DNA from: Desulfospira sp963664655
GTDB taxonomy: Bacteria; Desulfobacterota; Desulfobacteria; Desulfobacterales; Desulfobacteraceae
Direction: 5' to 3'
Length of the DNA: 64,000 bases
Assembly (NCBI GenBank): GCA_963664655.2
Contig: OY761554.1
Span: 1,426,001 to 1,490,000 of the forward strand
Shown: positions 14,379-23,520 of the stretch, piece by piece
Position numbering within the stretch: the stretch's first letter is position 1
Layout of the letters: the number at the start of each line of letters is the position of its first letter
The notes under the pieces: generated by a model
Told to the model about the DNA's origin: nothing
The model's input: only the letters and a program-made list of their open reading frames with translations
Database searches by the model: none
Translations under genes and position numbers: made by a program

Positions 14379-15670
14379 TCCAGACCATAAAGGCCGCACC
14401 TGAACGGCTCAAACGGCAATGGCGGCAAAAACTGATCCGGCACCTGCCCGGCCAGGTGGTCATCCAGATCACGGATAAATGCAACGCCACCTGTCCCCAG
14501 TGCGGCATGCGGATATCATCAGACTTTGAACGAAAAACCCTGGACCGGGAGGACGTGTTCAGGATCATTGACGCGGCAGCGGACCGAAAGGTCAAGGCCA
14601 TCTCCTTTACCGGCGGCGAACCCCTTCTGCGGCTGGACGATTTGTGCGATTATATGGAACGGGCCGGGGAACGGCAGATTCCGTTTATCCGGACCGGCAC
14701 CAACGGCTTCATGTTCAAAGGCAGTGACAGACCGGGGTTTACAGATAAGATCACCCGGCTGGTGGAAAAATTGACCCGGACTTCCGTGCGAAACTTCTGG
14801 ATCAGCCTTGATTCCTGTGATCCGGTCATCCACGAACACATGCGAGGCTTTGAAGGCATTGTAGCGGGCATCAAAAAGGCCCTGCCCATTTTTCACGCCC
14901 ACGGCCTGTATCCGTCCGCCAATCTCGGGATCAACCGGAACTTAGGGGGCGCCCTGACCCGGAACCTGAATCCCCGGGATTTTTCCGATCCTAAAAGGTA
15001 TGAACAGGCGGTTTATGAAACCTATTGCCTCGGGTTTTCAACGTTTTATCAAAAGGCCATTGATTTAGGGTTCACCATTGTCAATGCCTGTTATCCCATG
15101 AGCGTGGATGCGGACGATGAAGACCTTGATGCGGTTTATGCCGCCACCTGTACCGAAGATATTGTCCGGTTTACCCGAAATGAAAAGCAGATGATCTTTT
15201 TGGCCTTAAAACATACCATTCCCAGATTCCGGCATAAAATCAGAATTTTTACCCCCCTGGCCTCCCTGATCGCCCTGGTCCGGGAATACAACGGGCAGGT
15301 GAACATGTCTTTTCCCTGCCAGGGGGGGCTGAACTATTATTTTATTGATTCCAGGACCGGCGCCACCTTTCCTTGCGGATACCGGGGCAGTGAAAATTTT
15401 GGAAAATTCTGGAAACTGAACGGAAAGTCTAAAAATCTTCAGCCCGACTGCCGGTTGTGCGACTGGGAATGCTTCAGGGACCCGTCAGAACTGGCCGGCC
15501 CCATCCTGGACCTGTTTGCCGCCCCGGTTCATCTTGTGGGAAAGGCCTTCAAGGATCCGGCAGACCTTCGAACCTGGGGCACCGATCTGCTGTATTACCG
15601 GGCCTGCGGATATTTTAACGGCCGCAAGCCCCCGGTGTATTCCCGTATGGGGGCGTTTTCGATGCCTTAG
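14375..15670 (+). CDS. radical SAM protein with SPASM-like C-terminal cysteines
   Basis: A 431-residue protein with the radical SAM cluster Cys36-x3-Cys40-x2-Cys43 (Cys-Asn-Ala-Thr-Cys-Pro-Gln-Cys) followed by the SAM-binding Gly-Gly-Glu-Pro near 74. Additional cysteines in the C-terminal third (Phe-Pro-Cys-Gly-Tyr-Arg-Gly and Asp-Cys-Arg-Leu-Cys-Asp-Trp-Glu-Cys) suggest an auxiliary Fe-S cluster of SPASM or twitch type. The reaction cannot be named. Its ATG overlaps the stop of the PHP-glycosyltransferase by ATGA, so both probably act in one pathway, perhaps modifying a lipid or sugar made by the transferase. It converges on the dehalogenase-like gene with almost no spacer (they overlap by four bases). 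Confidence 0.88.
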   Translation: MIQTIKAAPERLKRQWRQKLIRHLPGQVVIQITDKCNATCPQCGMRISSDFERKTLDREDVFRIIDAAADRKVKAISFTGGEPLLRLDDLCDYMERAGERQIPFIRTGTNGFMFKGSDRPGFTDKITRLVEKLTRTSVRNFWISLDSCDPVIHEHMRGFEGIVAGIKKALPIFHAHGLYPSANLGINRNLGGALTRNLNPRDFSDPKRYEQAVYETYCLGFSTFYQKAIDLGFTIVNACYPMSVDADDEDLDAVYAATCTEDIVRFTRNEKQMIFLALKHTIPRFRHKIRIFTPLASLIALVREYNGQVNMSFPCQGGLNYYFIDSRTGATFPCGYRGSENFGKFWKLNGKSKNLQPDCRLCDWECFRDPSELAGPILDLFAAPVHLVGKAFKDPADLRTWGTDLLYYRACGYFNGRKPPVYSRMGAFSMP

Positions 15671-17031
15671 CAACGAAAAATCTTTTGGGGGTTGGTTTTG
15701 GGAAGGCCCTTTTTTCTGCCGTAAAGCAAATCGTCCATGAAAAGGGCGATCCTCTGGTTGATCACATTCCTTGAAATATAGAACCGGACCAGCTTATGGA
15801 TTAGGGTGTCCGGCTTGGTGTAGGGGCAAACGGCAATGCACAGGCCGCAGTCGGTGCCGATGGTCTTCCAGTAGGAGAAACATTTTTCCTGGCTGATGGA
15901 CCAGTGGCGGGTGTTTCGGCTGACCGGCTCCGGGCCGTGGGGGATGGAGCCCGAAGGACAGTTGTCTGCGCATTTTTTGCAGATTTTACAAAATTCTCCC
16001 ATGGACGGGGAAGACAGTTTCGGTGAGTCAGGAAGTTCAAGTTCTGTGGTCACCAGGGCGAGCCGGACGCAGGGGCCGAAGTCCCTGTGCATGAAAAGCC
16101 CCATCCTTCCCAGTTCTCCCATGCCCGATGCCACCGCTGCCGGGACGCACAGGGTATCATAGTTGGCATCGGTGTGGGCCCGGGCCCGGTACCCGAAGCC
16201 CCGGATGTACTCCGCCACAATACTGGCAATCTTTGCCACTTCAACATATTTTTGAGCCGATTCCTGAATAACGCTTCCGGTGGGGGCCTGCTTCAGCATG
16301 GGCACCCGCATGGGCACGACGATGACAATGGCCGTGGCATAATCCTGGTCGGTTTTTTCCCCCCAGTGATGGGCATGCCGTCCCCTGTGGCTGTAGAAAT
16401 GATAGGGCTTTACCCGGGTAAACCCCACATCGCAGGCCCCGTAAAACCGGGCAAATTCCCAAAGGGTCCGGGTAAACGCCACGGGATTGATTTCTTTTTT
16501 GTCGGCGGCCACATCGCCGTCAGATAAGGGGATGGCCCGTTCCAGGTATTTGAACGCCGCGATATAGGCCGGGGCGGCCAGGTCATGGTGAAACACCTGG
16601 GCCTTATCCCCGAACTCGGGTTTGGCATGGATCCGGGTGTCCACCGACCGGTTTTCAGGCCGCATCTCATAATAGGCCTGCACGAGTTCCGGATACTGCT
16701 GTAAGTTGTTCCGGGCAAACATATTGTCCCGCTCATCATAGGGCCTGACATCCGAATCATCCCTTTCAGGGGATCGGCCCGGGAAAAAACGGGCCAAAGA
16801 CAGCAGGCCGAAAAGGACAAGCCCAGAAAGAACCGGAATATTCAAAGGCCTTGCAACAGGCGGAGCCCATAAGAAAAAGATCCAGACCAGGCCGTTTAAC
16901 CCGAAAAACAGGAATGAAATTTTGGCGGCACGGGGTTCTTCCTCTATGGCAGAGGAGATGCCAAGCAGCAGAAAAAATGAGCTTAAAACAATGAGAACAA
17001 AGGCATTGATAACAATTAAAACAAATTCCAT
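15667..17031 (-). CDS. membrane-anchored reductive dehalogenase-like iron-sulfur protein
   Basis: The frame is open to 17238, but the hydrophobic N-terminus fits a start at 17031 (454 residues). Residues 1-~95 contain about three membrane segments instead of a twin-arginine signal. The C-terminal half matches the RdhA family: cluster 1 is Cys348/351/354/358 followed by Pro, cluster 2 is Cys384/395/398/402, with the family's Trp and Lys-Cys-x-x-Tyr-Trp between them. RdhA enzymes use a corrinoid and two [4Fe-4S] clusters to remove halogens. No RdhB anchor gene is nearby, in line with a self-anchored form. Membrane-type homologues occur in marine anaerobes, but activity is unproven; an epoxyqueuosine-reductase-like role is less likely because of the membrane domain. 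Confidence 0.8.
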   Translation of the reverse strand: MEFVLIVINAFVLIVLSSFFLLLGISSAIEEEPRAAKISFLFFGLNGLVWIFFLWAPPVARPLNIPVLSGLVLFGLLSLARFFPGRSPERDDSDVRPYDERDNMFARNNLQQYPELVQAYYEMRPENRSVDTRIHAKPEFGDKAQVFHHDLAAPAYIAAFKYLERAIPLSDGDVAADKKEINPVAFTRTLWEFARFYGACDVGFTRVKPYHFYSHRGRHAHHWGEKTDQDYATAIVIVVPMRVPMLKQAPTGSVIQESAQKYVEVAKIASIVAEYIRGFGYRARAHTDANYDTLCVPAAVASGMGELGRMGLFMHRDFGPCVRLALVTTELELPDSPKLSSPSMGEFCKICKKCADNCPSGSIPHGPEPVSRNTRHWSISQEKCFSYWKTIGTDCGLCIAVCPYTKPDTLIHKLVRFYISRNVINQRIALFMDDLLYGRKKGLPKTNPQKIFRC

Positions 17032-17322
17032 GGCGGCTTTAACAATCCTTTTTTTCGGTTTTTGATCCCTGAAAGCGGATCCATTGTTTTTAGATTCCCG
17101 GTCATCACAACCGGCGGCAGCGCAACAGCCGTCATATACCAAAAGGCCTGCCGGCTGGTCAATGCTGCAAATTCGGGCGTGATCGGGAACGCAGAAATTT
17201 CCGGTCCGGAACATAAAAAAATCAACAAAGCTTTTCAAACAGCCAGTTATCCTGTAAATATGGCGGCCTGATTTTAACCTTTTATTGCCCCGGGGAATCC
17301 CGGGAGACTGTGAAAAAAGCCC

Positions 17323-18600
17323 ATGAAACCCGCATTCGGTATTGATTTTGGAACCTCCAACTCTGCACTGGCAGTCTGCGATGACAAACCGGTCCGCCTT
17401 CTGGACGTGGATCCGGGAAATCCCCTTTCAAATTCATTAAAGTCCATCCTTTATTTTATTAAGGAAGACGGCCAGACGTTTTTTTATGTCGGCCACGAGG
17501 GCGTTCGGAATTATATTGATAACGGTGCGGAAGGCCGGTATATGCAGTCGGTTAAGTCCTTTTTATCGGACACGTCGTTTAAACACACCGTTGTCTACGG
17601 CAAACGGTATACCCTTGAAGAACTGATATCCCTGATTCTTCGAACCATGAAAGAGCGTGGAGAAAGGATTCTGGGGCAAACGGTTGACCGGGTTATCCTG
17701 GGCCGGCCGGTCATATTCTCGGAAGATCCGGTCCGGGAGCGGACGGCACGGGACCGCCTGATCCGGGCGGCAGGGCTTGCCGGGTTTAAGGATGTCCGGC
17801 TGCAGATGGAACCGGTGGCGGCGGCCCGTGCCTATGAGGCCGGGCTTTCACCGTGCCTTGAACAGATGGTGCTGGTGGGGGATTTTGGCGCCGGAAGTTC
17901 TGACTTTACGGTTCTTAAGGTCGGGAAAAACGCCCGCGGCTCTGGCCCTGAGCGGAATATTCTTTCCGTGGGAGGGCTGTATGTGGGCGGAGATGATTTT
18001 GATGCCCGGATTATGCGGCATAAAGTGGCCCGGTATTACGGCACTCAGGTTCAGGTTAAATCCATGTTCAGTGATAACCTGACAGGGCTCTCCCCCCTGG
18101 TGCTGGCCCATCTCCTTCAATGGCACCGGATTCCCTGGCTCAGGCAGCCCAAAATCCTTGAAAGCGTCAAAGAGCTTAAAGTCTGTGCCGGTTTAAGGGA
18201 CAAAGGCCTCTTGGAAAATCTTGAAAGTCTGATTGAGGACAATTACGGATATCTCCTGTTTAAGGCTATTGAGGCGGCAAAGTGCCGCCTTTCAGATCAT
18301 GAAGAGGGCCTGGTGATTTTCAATGATTACGGCATGCATATTGAAGAGCCGGTTCAAAGAAATGAGTTTGAGCAGATGATAGGGGATCTGGTGGAAAAAA
18401 TCGGGGCCTGTGTGGACAGCACCATTGCCGGTGCCGGCATTGGGCCGGACCGGATTGATGCGGTTTTTCTTACCGGGGGCACCTCTTACATTCCCCGGAT
18501 CAGAGAAATTTTTGAATCCCGCCTGGGTGCAGGAAAGATCAAAACCGCTGATGCCTTCTCCAGCGTGGCATACGGCCTTGCCCTTGAGGCAGGGCTTTGA
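17323..18600 (+). CDS. yegD: Hsp70-family chaperone-like ATPase (YegD-type)
   Basis: A 425-residue protein. It begins with the actin/Hsp70 phosphate-1 loop (Gly-Ile-Asp-Phe-Gly-Thr-Ser-Asn-Ser), with phosphate-2 around Val-Gly-Asp-Phe-Gly-Ala-Gly-Ser-Ser-Asp-Phe (residue ~186) and the adenosine motif Leu-Thr-Gly-Gly-Thr-Ser near 386. There is no DnaK substrate-binding domain. This length and the opening sequence match YegD, a poorly characterised Hsp70 actin-fold protein. GGGAG lies upstream. It is followed by three family B repeats and convergent with mscS; nothing ties it functionally to its neighbours. Confidence 0.85.
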   Translation: MKPAFGIDFGTSNSALAVCDDKPVRLLDVDPGNPLSNSLKSILYFIKEDGQTFFYVGHEGVRNYIDNGAEGRYMQSVKSFLSDTSFKHTVVYGKRYTLEELISLILRTMKERGERILGQTVDRVILGRPVIFSEDPVRERTARDRLIRAAGLAGFKDVRLQMEPVAAARAYEAGLSPCLEQMVLVGDFGAGSSDFTVLKVGKNARGSGPERNILSVGGLYVGGDDFDARIMRHKVARYYGTQVQVKSMFSDNLTGLSPLVLAHLLQWHRIPWLRQPKILESVKELKVCAGLRDKGLLENLESLIEDNYGYLLFKAIEAAKCRLSDHEEGLVIFNDYGMHIEEPVQRNEFEQMIGDLVEKIGACVDSTIAGAGIGPDRIDAVFLTGGTSYIPRIREIFESRLGAGKIKTADAFSSVAYGLALEAGL

Positions 18601-18611
18601 ACGGCACAACT

Positions 18612-18911
18612 CCTTAATTTTTATATGAAAGTCTCACTAACAAGCTGAAAAGACTTTCATTTTTCGTTGTGGGCGGTGCTTGGTTGGATAATCCAAGCCG
18701 TCCGTGACGGTTATAAGAAAGTCTCACTAAGGTCCTGAGAAGACTTTCAATATTTGTTGTGGGCGGCTCTTGGTTGGATAACCCAAGCCGTCCGTGACGG
18801 TTTATAAGAAAGTCTCACTAACAGGTTGAAAAGACTTTCATTTTTCGTTGCGGGCGATGCTTGGTTGGATAACCAAAGCGGCCCCGGTTTCTGCCCTTTA
18901 GGGTATGGCCG
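18612..18911. repeat. two-hairpin repeat family B, three tandem units between convergent genes
   Basis: Three units of the pattern GAAAGTCTCACTAAC...AGACTTTC, then GGGCGG(T/C)(G/T)CTTGGTTGGATAACC, separated by CCGTCCGTGACGGTTATAA. The last unit carries the long CGGTTTCTGCCCTTTAGGG core. The TTATA at the right edge contains the reverse complement of the mscS stop codon (18912). The array fills the whole 311-base gap. Confidence 0.72.
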
Positions 18912-21515
18912 TTATATAGATGAATCCGGTTCGGGCTCCCCGGCTGCAGGTTCCTTATGTTTGAGCGACAGTTCGGCCCCCCCTACAACAGACCGGATAT
19001 GGATATCCCGCTGGGGAAAGCTGATCTCTATGTTCTTTTTCCTGAACTCCCGGTCGATCCGGAACCGGACATCGGTTTCCACTTCCAGCATGTTGTCCAC
19101 ATCGGTCCAGATCCGCAGCCTGAAATTCAAGGCACTGTCGCCAAAATCCGTGAACAGCACATTCGGTACCGGGTAGCGAAGGATCCTCGGGGCCTGGGCC
19201 GCAATCTCCAAAAGCGTTTTCTTTACCAGCTCTACGTCTGACCCATAGGCCACCCCCACATTGATATTGCGCCTGATCCGCCGGTCCTTGAAACTCCAGT
19301 TGGTGACCTGGCTGCTGATAAAATCGGCATTGGGAATGATCAAAGAGGCATTGTCATAAGTCTGGACCACGGTGGAGCGGACATTGATTTTCTGGACCCT
19401 GGCCCAGACGCCGTTGACTTCCACATCGTCCCCGACCTGTATGGGCCGTTCAAACAGCAGAATGATGCCCGAGATAAAGTTGTTGAAAATATTCTGGAGC
19501 CCGAACCCGATCCCGATGCCTAACGCGCCAAAGGCAACCGCCATGGAGGCGGTGTTCAGGCCGAACACATGCAGGGAAATTAAAATTCCAAACGACCAGA
19601 TCACATAGACGGAGATGGTGGTGATGGATTCCTGAAGCCCTCTGGCCATGCCGCTCCGGCTTAAGAATTTGGTTTGAAACAGCCACCGCCACATCCGGAT
19701 CAGGGCATAGGTGAAAATCAGCACCAGGCCGGCGGATACAATGCCAAGGAGGCTGAAATTCATGCTGCCCATGCTCAGGGGGTAGGCCAGAATCTGATAC
19801 AGCCTTCCCAAAACGGTCTGGGGATTTCCCCAGGTCAGCAAAAGGATCAGCAGAAGGGATACCAGCCAGCAGAACTGGCCGGCCCGGATCATCAGCCATT
19901 GGAGGGGGTAATCATCGTAAACAAACTCTTCTTTCCGGGTATGGCTCATTTCTTTGTAATAATGATCCCATTCTTTCAGCTGGGCATAGAATATGCCCCA
20001 CCAAAACAGAATGACAATGCTTTTTATCCAGGAAATCAGCCAGTGAAAGGACAGCGAGCCGTATCCGGTCATATCCATCACCAGGGCGACACCGGCAATA
20101 GACATCAGCAGGTATTTGCACAAAAGGCTTTTGAGCAAAAGCGGCTTGTCCTGATCTTTTCCGAGTTCCCGGATGTTTTTCCCATTGATATCCTTCCAGG
20201 TCATGATGGTCCAGACCAGCAGCCAGAAGGTGCCGGCCATCCTCAGCAGGATTAAAAGACCGGAATCCGTGCCAAGAACGGCCTGAATCAGGGTATGGGC
20301 AAGCATAAGGTAGGCTGCCCCCCGGCTTAACCGGCCTAACCGCCTGGCATTGGCCGCATCGCCCACGGTTTCCCGGGCCGGCCCCGAAATCGCCAGGCCA
20401 ATCCACCGGACAACAAGGAAAATCAGGATGATCACATAAGCGGTTTTAAATCCGGCCGCCACCAGAACCATTTTATCCAGACGGCTGTATAAGAAAATGG
20501 TCAGCGCTGTGCCGCCGGGGATAATGGACAGTTTTAAAAGATCGGCCGCCATCAGGTGCCAGGGTCCCAACTGCTGTGCCACCGGCAGGTCTTTAAGGCC
20601 GGATGCGGCTGCTTTTAACCGGGCAAAGATGGCCAGGCCTCCTAAAAACACAAAAATAAACGATACTGCCACAAGTCCGGCGCTCTGCCAGAGGGTTTCT
20701 GCACCGTTTATCCAGAATCCCGGCTCAGTAGCCGTTCTGATGTGCCTCCACAAATCAAGACTTTCATTGAGAAGAACATTAAACGCGTTCAGTCGTGAGT
20801 TTTTGGATTTTCGCTCAAACAGATTTTTGGCTTTCCGTTCCTCAATGGTCTGCTCAAGCTGGGTTCCCAGGTCTGAAAAAGAAGTGAGCACCTCTGTCAT
20901 TTTGGTCATCCGGGTCTGGTAAATCTGGTCCAGCCGGGTGACCATGGCTTCTTTTTTTTTGAGGACATCGGCCAGGCGGTCCGCTGTTTTTTTCAGGGCA
21001 AGGCTTGTGGAATCACCCTTTTTGTCTGCATTGATCTGGACCAGTTCCTTTATTTGTTTGTCCACCAGCTGCTTTTGCTGTTCAAGATTTTTGAGCTCGC
21101 GTTTCAGGGTGTCTTCGTCCGGGGCAAGCCCGTCTTTCATCTTTTGAATTTCAACCATGGAAGACTTAAGTTCGGCACGGGTTTTTTGGAGTGCGGAAAT
21201 GTCCGTGCCGGTTGACAGCAGCAGGTTCCAGAAAGTGGATAACTGAAGCCGGTATCCGTTATATGCCGCCGTCAGGTAGTTTTGCTCCCGGTCTTCAATA
21301 GCCAGGCGCTCTTTGTATTTTTCCAGGTCTTTGAGCTCGGTTTCCAGGGACTTGTCAAGAATCTGCCCCAGATCATTGATCAGTTTTGATGCGCCATTGT
21401 CTTGTGCGGCCGCAGTGCTGATCCGCAGGGGGCCGGCAAACAGCGGGACCATCAAAACAAGAAAACAAAAGGTTAAAAACAAGCGTCTGATTTGAAAATC
21501 AAGGTCAATGGTCAT
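18912..21515 (-). CDS. large MscS-family mechanosensitive channel (MscK/YbdG-like)
   Basis: Start taken at 21515: AGGAG precedes it and a signal-like segment follows; the frame extends to 21617 inside the corA gene without support. The protein has 867 residues. The order is a signal peptide (about 10-35), a long periplasmic Lys/Glu/Gln-rich coiled-coil region (45-~235), eight to eleven membrane segments (250-~680), then the MscS pore and beta domain (Phe-Gly-Leu-Gln-Asn-Ile-Phe-Asn-Asn-Phe-Ile-Ser-Gly near 690). This is the MscK-like architecture that releases solutes on hypoosmotic shock. It is probably cotranscribed with corA, which ends 12 bases upstream. Confidence 0.9.
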   Translation of the reverse strand: MTIDLDFQIRRLFLTFCFLVLMVPLFAGPLRISTAAAQDNGASKLINDLGQILDKSLETELKDLEKYKERLAIEDREQNYLTAAYNGYRLQLSTFWNLLLSTGTDISALQKTRAELKSSMVEIQKMKDGLAPDEDTLKRELKNLEQQKQLVDKQIKELVQINADKKGDSTSLALKKTADRLADVLKKKEAMVTRLDQIYQTRMTKMTEVLTSFSDLGTQLEQTIEERKAKNLFERKSKNSRLNAFNVLLNESLDLWRHIRTATEPGFWINGAETLWQSAGLVAVSFIFVFLGGLAIFARLKAAASGLKDLPVAQQLGPWHLMAADLLKLSIIPGGTALTIFLYSRLDKMVLVAAGFKTAYVIILIFLVVRWIGLAISGPARETVGDAANARRLGRLSRGAAYLMLAHTLIQAVLGTDSGLLILLRMAGTFWLLVWTIMTWKDINGKNIRELGKDQDKPLLLKSLLCKYLLMSIAGVALVMDMTGYGSLSFHWLISWIKSIVILFWWGIFYAQLKEWDHYYKEMSHTRKEEFVYDDYPLQWLMIRAGQFCWLVSLLLILLLTWGNPQTVLGRLYQILAYPLSMGSMNFSLLGIVSAGLVLIFTYALIRMWRWLFQTKFLSRSGMARGLQESITTISVYVIWSFGILISLHVFGLNTASMAVAFGALGIGIGFGLQNIFNNFISGIILLFERPIQVGDDVEVNGVWARVQKINVRSTVVQTYDNASLIIPNADFISSQVTNWSFKDRRIRRNINVGVAYGSDVELVKKTLLEIAAQAPRILRYPVPNVLFTDFGDSALNFRLRIWTDVDNMLEVETDVRFRIDREFRKKNIEISFPQRDIHIRSVVGGAELSLKHKEPAAGEPEPDSSI

Positions 21516-21526
21516 GAATCCATCTC

Positions 21527-22591
21527 CTAAAACCACCCTTTCTTTTTGAAATAAACGGCCATTGCCCCCCCCACCATCGCCATGAGCCCTAAAAGACCAA
21601 AGTATCCCCATTGCCATTCAAGTTCAGGCATGACCTTGAAATTCATGCCGTAGATACCGGCCAGAAAGGTCAGGGGAATGAAAATGGTGGCAATGATGGT
21701 CAGGGTCCTCATGACATCATTGGTCCGGTTGGCCTGGACCGATATATACAGATCCAGCATGCCGGACAGCAGGTCCCGAAAAGAGTTGATGGTATCCAGA
21801 ATATGGATCAGATGATCGTACACATCGGTATAAAAGCGAATGATCTCTTCGGGCAGCAACGGGGACTCTGAGGCGATCAGGCTGCCCACTGCCTCCCGCA
21901 AGGGCCGGATTTGTTTTTGGGAAAATATCATCTCCCGTTTGAGGTTGTGGAGCCGTTCAAGGTGGTCCGGGTTAACGCTTTCAAGCATTTCCTGTTCCAG
22001 CGTCTCCACCTCGTCCCCCATCTGGAACAGAACGTGAAAATAATGGTCCACAATAGAATCTATCAGGGCATAGGCCAGATAGCCGGAATCCGCGTTCCGG
22101 ATCCGCCCTTTGCCGCTTCTGAGCCGTTTGAGCACCGGCTCGAGACAGGGCTCCTCCTCTTCCTGGACCGAGATCAGCAGGTTCGGGCAGGCCACAATGC
22201 TGAAAGGGTGGGTGGACACCATTTTTTTTGAAGGGGTATAAGCCAATTGTCTCAGGGAGACAAAAAAATAGTCTTCAAAATCTTCAAATTTGGGGGGGTG
22301 GCCCGGGTTGACCATATCTTCGAGAATCAGGGGATGGATACGGAACCGATCCCCGATTTTTGAAAAAGTGGCCAGATCACCAAGGCCGACAATATGAATC
22401 CAGGCCATCTCCTTGTCCCGGATACAGGGGGCTGCCGCGTCCATATCCGGAACCTGTGTTTCATCAAAGGCGTTTTTTGAATAGGTATACACAAAGATTT
22501 TTGGTGCCGGCCCCTTATCGGCGGCGGGGTCAATTTGCAGCCCCGGGGCAGCCCCGGCCTGTTTTTTTGATTTCTTGATAAATCTGGGCAT
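21527..22591 (-). CDS. corA: CorA-family divalent metal transporter
   Basis: A 354-residue protein. The long N-terminal cytoplasmic domain is acidic and helical. Two C-terminal membrane segments end with the family signature Tyr-Gly-Met-Asn-Phe between them (Ile-Tyr-Gly-Met-Asn-Phe, residue ~320). CorA pentamers carry Mg2+ (or Co2+, Ni2+, Zn2+); which ion cannot be read. The C-terminus has positive residues after the last helix (Lys-Lys-Lys-Gly). It lies 12 bases before mscS, so both could form an ion/osmotic operon. Confidence 0.93.
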   Translation of the reverse strand: MPRFIKKSKKQAGAAPGLQIDPAADKGPAPKIFVYTYSKNAFDETQVPDMDAAAPCIRDKEMAWIHIVGLGDLATFSKIGDRFRIHPLILEDMVNPGHPPKFEDFEDYFFVSLRQLAYTPSKKMVSTHPFSIVACPNLLISVQEEEEPCLEPVLKRLRSGKGRIRNADSGYLAYALIDSIVDHYFHVLFQMGDEVETLEQEMLESVNPDHLERLHNLKREMIFSQKQIRPLREAVGSLIASESPLLPEEIIRFYTDVYDHLIHILDTINSFRDLLSGMLDLYISVQANRTNDVMRTLTIIATIFIPLTFLAGIYGMNFKVMPELEWQWGYFGLLGLMAMVGGAMAVYFKKKGWF

Positions 22592-22621
22592 AAAAAACCG
22601 TTTTGGTTACAGGTTACCGGT

Positions 22622-23416
22622 TCACTGTATATCATCTGAGGCCCTAAAGCAAAATTTTTGGTCCGCGCCTTTTGGGGCACCGGTATCATCATAGGTCCTT
22701 TCGGTTACAGCGGCGTTTTGGCTTGAGGAAACAATGACCAGGGTTGAAGACCTTGTCCCGTATCCCTGGCTTTCCACAAAAATGGACGACAGAATCCTTT
22801 CCCATTCAAGCCCGACACCGGTGTCCGGAAGATCTGAGTCATGGGGACGTGACCGGTCTCCCAACATTGAAAAAAGCACTCCCGCCTCTGGGCTTTCCCC
22901 ATGGCCCATGGCCTCTTTGAGCCGGGCTTTGCCCTTTTGAACCTTTGGCCAGGCCGTATTGAGCAGGTGGTTGCTCAGGCCATGGATCCCCGGCGGGATC
23001 AAATCAATTTTCCGGGACTGGTTGGAATACCCGTAAAGGCAGGGGGCTTTGCCGAAAATATGTCCGGCCAGCAGGTTAAAACCGTTATACCGGCCCGCCG
23101 TTTGATCAAGGGAATGGAGAAATGTTAAGGTGTCGGTATCAGATTCAAGAAAACGGGGAATGATCTCTCCTCTGGAAGGGGCATTGGGTTTGATGGATGA
23201 CAAGTCCCGGTAATTGGTCAGGGCGGCAAATTTCCCTGTTTCATTCAGGCCTAACCATGTGCCTCCCTGCGCCAGGTCTTTTCCGGCCAGAACAGGGGCG
23301 GGGCCGTCCCAGAAATCCATTGTTGCAGTGGGCCTTGCAAAAAATTCATCCCGGTTGGCGGCCAAAACCAGGGGGGTGACGGGTGATATATTTAATCCAA
23401 ATAAAATAAGGCACAT
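22622..23416 (-). CDS. NRDE (TANGO2-like) protein
   Basis: The Met at 23416 begins the family-typical Met-Cys-Leu-Ile-Leu sequence. The frame continues upstream to 23491, but without a Shine-Dalgarno. The 264-residue protein contains Ala-Ala-Asn-Arg-Asp-Glu-Phe (the NRDE signature, residues ~22-28) and Gly-Gly-Thr-Trp-Leu-Gly near 58. The conserved second-position Cys makes an N-terminal nucleophile hydrolase fold likely. The bacterial family has no agreed function; the eukaryotic homologue TANGO2 is linked to lipid/haem handling. It is divergent from the thiolase gene, about 100 bases apart. Confidence 0.87.
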   Translation of the reverse strand: MCLILFGLNISPVTPLVLAANRDEFFARPTATMDFWDGPAPVLAGKDLAQGGTWLGLNETGKFAALTNYRDLSSIKPNAPSRGEIIPRFLESDTDTLTFLHSLDQTAGRYNGFNLLAGHIFGKAPCLYGYSNQSRKIDLIPPGIHGLSNHLLNTAWPKVQKGKARLKEAMGHGESPEAGVLFSMLGDRSRPHDSDLPDTGVGLEWERILSSIFVESQGYGTRSSTLVIVSSSQNAAVTERTYDDTGAPKGADQKFCFRASDDIQ

Positions 23417-23520
23417 GGAGAATCCCTTGTCTTTTGGGGTCTGGTCTGCTATTGACCAATAGTTTGAATGGTAGGTGTAGCCGTTACTCAAAGAAAAATC
23501 AATATAAGTGGAGGAAAGAA

